Shown here: positions 1-7,269 of the stretch, in pieces
Position numbering within the stretch: position 1 is the first letter of the stretch
Layout of the letters: every line of letters starts with the position of its first letter
Assembly (NCBI GenBank): GCA_016716135.1
Contig: JADJWX010000004.1
Location: forward strand, 248,001 to 312,000
DNA: 64,000 bases
Reading direction: 5' to 3'
From: Lewinellaceae bacterium
GTDB taxonomy: Bacteria; Bacteroidota; Bacteroidia; Chitinophagales; Saprospiraceae
Position numbers and translations under genes: made by a program
The notes under the pieces: model-generated
What the model saw: the letters and a program-made list of their open reading frames with translations, nothing else
The model's database searches: none
Told to the model about the DNA's origin: nothing

Positions 1-1
1 A

Positions 2-532
2 ATCCCGGTTTTTCTCTCCTTTGCCTGGTGGCAAGACAAACCGCAGTGGGAAAATGCCGACTGGCTGGCGCCGCATTTTGCCGTGGAACAGTCCTTCGAC
101 GAGTATCGCACCAACCGCGACCCGGTGCTGGACGCCGCCCTCGGTTTTTCCGCCGAAGGGATGGTGCTGGACCCCTTGGGTTATCTGAAAGAGCTGTTCA
201 TGGCCAGAAAACTGGACGAGCTGAAAGCCAAAGCGGTGGAAATGATAGCCGACCCCAGGTATAAGTTCATCAATTTCGAAAGTGAATTCAACGAGAGTGG
301 CTACAATCTGCTCAACGGCGGCCAACTGGAAGGGGCGCTCTATGTGTTCCAGCTGAACACCGAACTTTTCCCAGAATCAGCCAATACCTGGGACAGCCTG
401 GGTGAGGCCTGCTGGAAAACCGGGAAAAAAGACAATGCCATTGAATGTTACAAAAAAGCCATTGCGCTCGACCCTAACGGTGAGGTGGGGGAAAATGCGC
501 GGAACATGTTGAAGCAAATTGTTGGGGAGTAA
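2..532 (+). CDS. TPR-tailed protein, 5' truncated (possible S41-type peptidase end)
   Basis: The frame is open from base 2, so the N-terminus lies outside the window; about 176 residues are visible. The last 75 or so residues form tetratricopeptide repeats (LNTELFPESANTWDSLGEA, then KKDNAIECYKKAIALDPNG), which normally mediate protein contacts. The upstream part contains FDEYRTNRDPVLDAAL, which resembles the end of S41 C-terminal-processing peptidases, where a DPxLxxAL segment follows the catalytic domain. The identity of the missing part is therefore a guess, and any exported TPR-tailed hydrolase would fit. The next gene is convergent, 11 bp away. Confidence 0.6.
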   Translation: MPVFLSFAWWQDKPQWENADWLAPHFAVEQSFDEYRTNRDPVLDAALGFSAEGMVLDPLGYLKELFMARKLDELKAKAVEMIADPRYKFINFESEFNESGYNLLNGGQLEGALYVFQLNTELFPESANTWDSLGEACWKTGKKDNAIECYKKAIALDPNGEVGENARNMLKQIVGE

Positions 533-543
533 TTTTTACTGGC

Positions 544-1677
544 CTACATCAACCACTTTTTCATAAACACCACCCGGCTCAGCAAACTGATCAGCAACAC
601 CGACAGTAAAATGCCGACTATGCCCACCAGCGGCGCGCCGATCGCCGGGTGAATTTCAATATTGAAAAAATAGTGGGGGATCACCTTGATGCCGAAAATG
701 TAGCCGTTCTTGATCACGTCGAGGATCAATACGTGGATAAAATAAACACCGTAACTCAGGTCAGCCAGCCGGTTGAATGCCCGGTGAACACGCGGATACC
801 GGGTGGCAAAAGTGCCCCAGTCAAAATCCTTAAGAAAAAGGAATAGCGCGAAGATCATGATGACCACATTCGGGCTGGAGTACACAAACACCCGTGCGTC
901 GTATTCGCCGGCCTGCACCGTGAGCCACCAGGTGAGAAAAGCGCCTGTCAGCGGCATGGCCAACGCCAGGGGGTAAATCACTTTTTTCCAACTGCGTTTT
1001 ATCGGGAAAGCACTCAGGTAGTAGCCCAATACGTAAAACCCGATGTAGCCCATCCAGCCGATATATTTGACGAAGATGATGCCCGGTAAAAAATGCTGGA
1101 GCGCGGTGATGGTAAAACTCAGCACCAGAAAATACTCGATGTCGCTGCGTTTCGCGTTTTGGATAAAAATCCGGAAAATAGGCGTGAGCAGGTACAGCCC
1201 GGTGATCATGGGGATAAACCACAGGTGGAAGTAGATGTCGTTGTAAAAAATGGTGTTTAAAACATCTTTCAACTCCGGCCAGGTACCGTAGTACATGTTT
1301 CCGCGGTACAGGTAGAGCAGGTAGATCGTTCCCCAAAACGCGAAGGGAATCAGCACGCGGCGCAGGCGTTTTTTTAAAAAAACGGAAATGGATTCCTGCT
1401 TGGAAGGGTTCAGCAAGAGCGCGCCGCTGATGAGGATAAAAAACGGTGTGGCCCAACGCAAATGCCCGTAAATAATATCGGCGGTCAGGAAGCGCACGTC
1501 CGGGTCGGCCGTCGGGTCGAAGGTGTACAAATAGCCGCCGACCGAGTGCATCTGTACTACGGCGCAGGCCGCAAATGCCCGGATATAATTGGCGTAAACC
1601 CGCTTGTATTGGCGCTGTGGGGCTTCCGCAAGGGGTACCGGCGCGTCGTTTTCGGTATGTGAAGTTGGATCGCCCAT
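544..1677 (-). CDS. Acyltransferase family 3 membrane protein
   Basis: This is a polytopic membrane protein of about 377 residues from the acyltransferase-3 (OafA/WecH-like) family, which moves acyl groups onto cell-surface sugars. Near the N-terminus it carries the family signature region NYIRAFAACAVVQMHSVG, with the catalytic-type histidine in QMHS, followed by about ten hydrophobic segments (for example FFILISGALLL and FYVLGYYLS). I chose the ATG at 1677 (MGDPTSH) because it is the first methionine before the conserved region. An in-frame start at 1767 would add 30 residues of no recognisable nature. The acceptor substrate cannot be told from the sequence. Confidence 0.8.
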   Translation of the reverse strand: MGDPTSHTENDAPVPLAEAPQRQYKRVYANYIRAFAACAVVQMHSVGGYLYTFDPTADPDVRFLTADIIYGHLRWATPFFILISGALLLNPSKQESISVFLKKRLRRVLIPFAFWGTIYLLYLYRGNMYYGTWPELKDVLNTIFYNDIYFHLWFIPMITGLYLLTPIFRIFIQNAKRSDIEYFLVLSFTITALQHFLPGIIFVKYIGWMGYIGFYVLGYYLSAFPIKRSWKKVIYPLALAMPLTGAFLTWWLTVQAGEYDARVFVYSSPNVVIMIFALFLFLKDFDWGTFATRYPRVHRAFNRLADLSYGVYFIHVLILDVIKNGYIFGIKVIPHYFFNIEIHPAIGAPLVGIVGILLSVLLISLLSRVVFMKKWLM

Positions 1678-1779
1678 TCGAACTGCAAGGTTAGGGCATT
1701 TTGGGGAAATTTTAGAAACTGTGCCGCTTGCCTGAATTTTTGAATGCCGGAATCCATGCCAGGCCACCCGTGCCGGCCG

Positions 1780-4700
1780 CTATTTTCCACTCATTTTCTC
1801 CACGCCGGTCCAGTCGGCCGGCACGCCGTTTTGGTGGAAATAATTGGATTTTTCCAAAAAAAGCCTGGTCACGGTATCTGCCGGATGCCGGGCCAGCACC
1901 GCCTCAAATCCCGCGGAGGCTGCCAGAAAGTCGCGGTGGAAAAACTGCGCAACGGCCTGGTTAAAGCGATCCAGTGTTTCCCGTTTCAGGCGGATGTCCG
2001 GAGCCTCATCCCCATCGAAACATTCGTAAATGCCGACGGGCTGCTGCCGCCCTTTTACCTGAACAATACCCAGATAGCGCAAGCGATAGCGTTCCGGCGC
2101 AGGGATCTGTTGCAGGCTGTCTTCGCTGAGCAGGATATTGACGGCGTAGTAGGGCGTCAGGCTTTCGATCCGGGAGGCTGTGTTCACGGTGTCGGAAATG
2201 GTGGTGGCATCCAGCCGTTCCGCATCGCCGGTAATACCCATGATGAGCGGGCCGCTGTGCAGGCCCATGCCTACGCGAATGGTTGCCTGCCCTTTTTTCC
2301 GCCGGTTTTCATTGTAGGCCTGGAGTTCCGTTTGCATATCGATGGCGGCCTGCAGCGCCTGCTCTGCTGCTTGCGGAAAGATGGCCATGATCCCGTCGCC
2401 CAGGTATTGGTTTACAAAACCGTTGTGCTTGCGGATGACGGGCCCCATGCGGCCGTTGTAGGCATTGACAAACTGAAAATTCTCCTCCGGGGTCATGTTT
2501 TCCGCCAGGCTGGTATAGCTGCGAATGTCGGAAAACAACACCGTGACTTCGCGCTGGGTGTGGTCGCCCAGGGTTACTTCGGTGAGTCGTTCGTAGCCGA
2601 GCGCGCGGATAAATTCGTTGGGCACAAAACGGGCAGTTACGTCAAAAATGCGCAGCAGATCGAGTTGGGTGCGCACGCGTGCCAGAAATTCCTCCTTGCT
2701 GAACGGCTTGGCCAGGTAGTCGTTGGCGCCGAGTGCGAGGCCCTGCACCAGGTCTTTCACCTGGTTTTTGGCGGTGATCATGATGATGGGCAGCTCAGAT
2801 GGCAGGTATTTTTCCCGGATGCGGCGGCACACCTCGTAGCCGCTCATGCGGGGCATCATCACGTCGAGCAGTACCAGGTCGAACGAAGGCTCGGTTTCCA
2901 GGTAGCGGAGCGCTTCCTCGCCGTTCCAGGCGTTGGTGATGTGGTAAGGTTCCTGCTCAAGGTGGTTGCGCAACACGTGGTGGTTGATGGGCTCGTCGTC
3001 TACGATCAGAATTCGGATCGATCCGTGCCGGTCGTGCTTCGGTTCGAATGGCCGGGGCTCGGGCATTGGGATTACGGGAGCAACATGTGCCGGCTCTGCG
3101 GGCGCCGCTGGTTTGGGCGCGTCGTTTTTTTTGCCGGCAGGCAGTGTAAAAAAGAACGCGGCGCCCTGTCCGGGTTCGGAGCGCAGCCAGATGCGACCGC
3201 CTTGCAGTTCGATCAGGTTTTTACTGATGGCCAGGCCGAGTCCGGTGCCGCCGAATTGCCGTTCGACGGAGCCGTCGGCCTGGTTGAACGCTTCGAAAAT
3301 TTGCTCCTGATTTTCCCGAGCGATGCCAATGCCGGTGTCGCGCACTTCAATTTCTACTACCTGGTTTTCCGCGACATCTGCCTGCATGACGGCCGACACC
3401 GTGACGGCGCCCTGATCGGTAAACTTTATGGCATTGCCCACCAGGTTGAGCAGTATCTGCTGCAGGCGATCCTCGTCGGCCAGCACGGCCAGCTCCGCAG
3501 GTACCTGGTTGTGCAGGCGCAAATCCTTGTCCTGAACCAGCGGCTGGCAAATTTGCAACACCACATCCGTGAGCGCGTACAAGTCCACGTTGGTTTGCCG
3601 CAATTGCAGGTCATTGTCTTTTAACCTTGAAAAATCCAGCAAGTCGTTGACCAGGCTCGACAGGCGGCGGCCCGACGAAATGATCAGCGAGAGTTCCTCA
3701 CGTTGTTTTTCGGCAGAAAACGAACCGATGCCGTCGAGCAAACTTTCAGACAAACCGATGATGCCGTTGAGCGGGGTGCGCAATTCGTGGGAAGTGTTTG
3801 CCAGAAACTGGTCTTTGAGTTTGTCGGCATTGCGCAATTGTTCGTTGATCTGCTGTTCGCGCTGGAGGTGCTGCGCCTGGCGGCGGGTCAGTATGCGCAC
3901 CAGCCCGAAAAGCAGCGACCCGAACAAACCCAGGTACAGCAGGTAGGCCCACCAGGTTTGGTACCAGGGTGGCAGAATGGTGAAGGCGAAGGCCTGCGCC
4001 TGTGCTTCCCGGGCGAAGGCATTGCGTGCGCGAACCCGGAAGCGGTAATCGCCGGGAGGCAGGTTGGTGTATTCTTTTTCCGTCTTGGGGCTCCAGGCCG
4101 ACCAATTGTGATCATATCCTTCCAGCAAAAAACTGTACAACGTATTTTCCGGGCATTCGAATCCCAGGGCGGCAAATTGAAAAGCCAAAGAATTTAACCG
4201 GTGAGCCAGAGAAAACTGTGCGGGGGCGTTGCCCTGCCAGTCCCGGACCAACGTAGAGTCGGTATTGGCTCGCACGGTGCGCAACAGCACGGTAAATGCT
4301 TGTTGGTAATAGTGGGTATCGGGCATGGCGCTTGCCTCGAAGCGGTAAAGCCCCAGGGCGCCGCCCATCCAGGTGAGGGTTTCGTTTTCGGTGTAAAAAC
4401 CACCCTGGAACATATCGCGGACATCCGGAAGCACCCCGAAGGGTTGGTAAACCCGGGTCCAGCTGCTATCCGCGTTTTCGATGCGCCACTCGAGTTGCGT
4501 GCCGTTTGCCGAAGGCGCCCAAACCCAGGTGTTTCGGCGGGGGCCGGTGGCGGCCACCCACACGGGGAGCGCGTTCCGGGATTGTTCTTCGGTGAAATAC
4601 AGCGGCTGGAAGTCCTGTCTGCTCGAGTCGAATTGAAAAGCGCCGAATTGCGAGGAGCGAAACAACAGCCGCTCGCCCCATTGAAAGATGCGGTGGTCGC

Positions 4701-6306
4701 CCACGGCGGGTTTGCCATTCAATTGGGCAAAGGCACGCGCACGGTACCCGCCTTGCCCGTCGGGCTGCAAACAAATTACCCCGCGATTTCGGGTGCCGGC
4801 CCAAAGCTGTCCCTGCGCATCTTCGGCCACCGAACGGATGAGCAGATTGTCGGCGCCGATGGGTTCGGGGGGCATCCACTGCCGGTTGTGCAGCCGGATT
4901 TGAAAAACGCCTTTATTGCCGCCGGCAAACACCACGCCGGCTTGCTTGCGTGAAACAGCCAGTGTATAAAACGGACCAAGGTCGGCCTGGTGCAGGCGCT
5001 CAATTTTTTTGCCGCCTTGCAGGGTATAAATCCCGGCACCTGTGGCCAGCAGGAGTTGCGGCTGTGTTTGCCCCGGCGCGGTTATGGTTTCGAGGGCAAA
5101 TATCTGATCGCGGCGATCGGGGTCCACCAGTTTAAAACGGGAGGGTTCCGAGGGGTCGGAAGCCTGTGTCATGGCATATAAGCCCAGGTTTGTACCCACG
5201 TACAGGGTGCCCTGGTGGCGTTTGATGCAGAGCACGGCAGCATCGAGGCCCAGCGCCTGGTCCCAGTATTGAAAGGGGGCCCGCAGCGAAATCCGGTCCA
5301 GGCCGTGATTCATGGCAGCCCACAGCCCCTGTTGCCGGTCGAGGAATAAAAAGTGGACGGTATTGTCGTTCAGACCCAGCCCGCGGTTGATCTGGCGTTG
5401 CAACGCGCCTTCGGCATTGGTGAGGTAAATGCCCCCGCTCAGTGTGGCCAGGGCATAGCCGCCGTCGGGCAATTGAAGGCCGTGGTACAGCTCGTCGGTG
5501 CTCAACACCGGTTGCAGGGCCTGGAATCGCTCCGGCCGGCTGCGGTTGCCGGTGCTTGGGTCGTAGAGCCAGATACCGTTGGTCAGGGTGCCTGCCAGCA
5601 ACCGGTTTTGGGAAAAGGGCAGGAGGAAAGCGACTGTTTCCGTGTTGAAATATTCGCCGCCGGGGAGTAGTTCGAATGTATTATTTCGCCATTGGCAGAG
5701 CCCTTTTCCGGCCAGTTTTAAAAAATAGCGGCCGTTTACCGCATATGCCCGGAGGTAAGAGTCGGGGATCGGGAGGGTGTGGAGGCGCTTCTGGTGGTAG
5801 AGAAAAAGCATTTGCCGGCTTTGGAAAAAAACCGTGTCGCCGAGTACGTGGACAGAGCGAACCACGCCAAAATTGCGCGCCGAATCCGGTAATTGCGCGC
5901 TCAGGGAAACATAACTGCGCCCGCCGGAGGCATCGGCCTGGAGGTAGCCGAAGTCGCCGGCGCCGCCGACATAAATCGTGCCGGCGCTGTCGGCTGCCAG
6001 GGAAAAAACACCGCCGTTGGTGCCGTTGGTGCGGCTCCAGGTATGGCCGTCGTATTCGAGGAGGCATTCGTTGTTGCCAACGTAGAGCATGCCGCGTTCG
6101 TCTTGCAACACGGCCCAGTTTTGGGCGCTTGCGCTGTATTCGCGGCTGTTGTAGTTCCGGATGATGGCTTGTCCTTGTTCCGGATGTGCCGTTGTTGGGG
6201 CTTGGGCCATACTCCGTTCAGGCGCCGGCATAAGCAGGCTGCTCACCAAGGCAATTTGGACAAAAAACACCTGTTTTTTAAAGGCAACACCTGTTTGGAA
6301 TGGCAT
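1780..6306 (-). CDS. Giant hybrid sensor kinase with receiver and class III nucleotide cyclase
   Basis: This 1508-residue protein fuses sensing, phosphorelay and second-messenger synthesis. A signal peptide leads into a periplasmic two-component-regulator beta-propeller (about residues 50-720) and a Y_Y_Y domain. A membrane segment follows near 785-806. Next come HisKA (SHELR, phospho-accepting H840), HATPase_c (NLVGNAIKF, DTGIGI, GGTGLGLAI), a receiver (LLDVMM, D1148) and a class III cyclase (FSDIR D1260, YLGDG D1304, NTASR transition-state residues). A short helical tail ends the protein. The residue that is usually lysine for ATP in VxKFxGD is glutamine here (VNQYLGD, Q1300), so the substrate nucleotide is uncertain. 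Bacteroidota hybrid sensors usually end in an AraC-type DNA-binding domain; this one ends in a cyclase. It follows the TPR membrane protein by 46 bp on the same strand. Confidence 0.9.
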   Translation of the reverse strand: MPFQTGVAFKKQVFFVQIALVSSLLMPAPERSMAQAPTTAHPEQGQAIIRNYNSREYSASAQNWAVLQDERGMLYVGNNECLLEYDGHTWSRTNGTNGGVFSLAADSAGTIYVGGAGDFGYLQADASGGRSYVSLSAQLPDSARNFGVVRSVHVLGDTVFFQSRQMLFLYHQKRLHTLPIPDSYLRAYAVNGRYFLKLAGKGLCQWRNNTFELLPGGEYFNTETVAFLLPFSQNRLLAGTLTNGIWLYDPSTGNRSRPERFQALQPVLSTDELYHGLQLPDGGYALATLSGGIYLTNAEGALQRQINRGLGLNDNTVHFLFLDRQQGLWAAMNHGLDRISLRAPFQYWDQALGLDAAVLCIKRHQGTLYVGTNLGLYAMTQASDPSEPSRFKLVDPDRRDQIFALETITAPGQTQPQLLLATGAGIYTLQGGKKIERLHQADLGPFYTLAVSRKQAGVVFAGGNKGVFQIRLHNRQWMPPEPIGADNLLIRSVAEDAQGQLWAGTRNRGVICLQPDGQGGYRARAFAQLNGKPAVGDHRIFQWGERLLFRSSQFGAFQFDSSRQDFQPLYFTEEQSRNALPVWVAATGPRRNTWVWAPSANGTQLEWRIENADSSWTRVYQPFGVLPDVRDMFQGGFYTENETLTWMGGALGLYRFEASAMPDTHYYQQAFTVLLRTVRANTDSTLVRDWQGNAPAQFSLAHRLNSLAFQFAALGFECPENTLYSFLLEGYDHNWSAWSPKTEKEYTNLPPGDYRFRVRARNAFAREAQAQAFAFTILPPWYQTWWAYLLYLGLFGSLLFGLVRILTRRQAQHLQREQQINEQLRNADKLKDQFLANTSHELRTPLNGIIGLSESLLDGIGSFSAEKQREELSLIISSGRRLSSLVNDLLDFSRLKDNDLQLRQTNVDLYALTDVVLQICQPLVQDKDLRLHNQVPAELAVLADEDRLQQILLNLVGNAIKFTDQGAVTVSAVMQADVAENQVVEIEVRDTGIGIARENQEQIFEAFNQADGSVERQFGGTGLGLAISKNLIELQGGRIWLRSEPGQGAAFFFTLPAGKKNDAPKPAAPAEPAHVAPVIPMPEPRPFEPKHDRHGSIRILIVDDEPINHHVLRNHLEQEPYHITNAWNGEEALRYLETEPSFDLVLLDVMMPRMSGYEVCRRIREKYLPSELPIIMITAKNQVKDLVQGLALGANDYLAKPFSKEEFLARVRTQLDLLRIFDVTARFVPNEFIRALGYERLTEVTLGDHTQREVTVLFSDIRSYTSLAENMTPEENFQFVNAYNGRMGPVIRKHNGFVNQYLGDGIMAIFPQAAEQALQAAIDMQTELQAYNENRRKKGQATIRVGMGLHSGPLIMGITGDAERLDATTISDTVNTASRIESLTPYYAVNILLSEDSLQQIPAPERYRLRYLGIVQVKGRQQPVGIYECFDGDEAPDIRLKRETLDRFNQAVAQFFHRDFLAASAGFEAVLARHPADTVTRLFLEKSNYFHQNGVPADWTGVEKMSGK

Positions 6307-6352
6307 ATTGAGCGGTGCATAACGGATCGTTCAGCGCATTTACCCGGCAGCG

Positions 6353-7129
6353 TTACAGCTGTTCCAATAGCTCTTTTGCCTGTTTTTGGTGTGCGTGATT
6401 GGGCTGGTTGGAAATCCGGGTCAGCGTTTGCCGGGCTGCGTCGGTTTGACCGAGTTTAAGTTGAGCCAATGCGGAATACCACTGTGCAGAATCCCAATCG
6501 AAACTTTCTTCACGTACTTGCGCCAGGGCTTGCAGGGCGGCTTCAGGATTGTCTGAGGCCAGTTGTGCGATGCCGAGATAGTAGAAGGCTTCCGATCTTC
6601 CGGTAAAGGTAGTGTCTGCCAATAAGCCTTCCAACTGCGCAATCGTTGTTTTGTAGTCGCCCCGGGCGAAGTGCCGCCGCCATTGTGTTGCCTGTTCGGC
6701 GCCGCGTGCTTCGGGTGCGGGCGGGATGGTGAAATTGGTGGCGTAAATTTCTTCCGGGGTGGCTGTAATGGTTGCATCGGAGCGGTTCATCAGCCAGAGC
6801 GGCAGGATAACCACAATGAGGCCGACCAGTACGGCTGCGGCATAAACGATACGGGCATACGAGGTCATTTTCCGGATGTTGGTTTTTGTCGGGTTGGGAT
6901 ACATTACCGTTGCGTCCATTTGGTGTTGTGGTTTAGCGTAGGTGATCAATTTCGCTTCCAACTCCCGGTCGCCTTCGGCCTGGATTGCCGCATACAGCGT
7001 GGCTGTTTCGGCGGCCTCGGCGGCAAACTCCGGATCGTCGGTCAAGCGTTGTTCGAAAGCATCTCGTTCCGCAGGCGGCAGTTGGTCGGTCAGATAAGCC
7101 CGGATTATATCGTTCATGTTCGTTTGCAT
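6353..7129 (-). CDS. Anti-sigma-like membrane protein with periplasmic TPRs
   Basis: This protein of about 258 residues has a short cytoplasmic domain (IIRAYLTDQLPPAERDAFEQ, then an acidic stretch FAAEAAETA). That layout matches anti-sigma-factor or FecR-like N-termini that lack a zinc motif. One membrane helix (YAAAVLVGLIVVILPLWLM) follows, then a C-terminal TPR domain (SEAFYYLGIAQLASDNPEAA and KLGQTDAARQTL). The start is ATG 7129 or 7117; upstream TTG 7144 is less likely. It lies directly upstream of the kinase-cyclase on the same strand and is divergent from the CHAT gene. No sigma-factor gene is adjacent, so a role holding a sigma factor is only an inference. In Bacteroidota, similar proteins often accompany CHAT genes. 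Confidence 0.7.
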   Translation of the reverse strand: MQTNMNDIIRAYLTDQLPPAERDAFEQRLTDDPEFAAEAAETATLYAAIQAEGDRELEAKLITYAKPQHQMDATVMYPNPTKTNIRKMTSYARIVYAAAVLVGLIVVILPLWLMNRSDATITATPEEIYATNFTIPPAPEARGAEQATQWRRHFARGDYKTTIAQLEGLLADTTFTGRSEAFYYLGIAQLASDNPEAALQALAQVREESFDWDSAQWYSALAQLKLGQTDAARQTLTRISNQPNHAHQKQAKELLEQL

Positions 7130-7210
7130 AAGTTGCTGTCGCAATCGTTTTGATTTTAGACGGAAAGCCCGTTAAAAATATCAATGCCGACTGCAAGTTT
7201 ATTCAAGTTT

Positions 7211-7242
7211 TTGATTTGCCCCAGCAATATTTAATACTTTTG
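7211..7242 (+). promoter_or_regulatory. Candidate Bacteroidota-type promoter of the CHAT gene
   Basis: TTG at 7211-7213 is followed after 21 bp by TACTTTTG at 7235-7242, matching the -33 TTG and -7 TAnnTTTG elements of Bacteroidota sigma-ABfr promoters. It sits 28 bp before the chosen ATG at 7270, which supports that start over the longer open frame. The region between 7129 and 7270 is divergent. Confidence 0.5.
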
Positions 7243-7269
7243 GGCAAGAACCAAAGCAAGCGCAAACAG

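Noticed and set aside
1744..3624. Plus-strand open frame of 626 codons opposite the kinase-cyclase
   Set aside because: It lies wholly over conserved kinase, receiver and cyclase domains on the other strand and its translation shows no domain.
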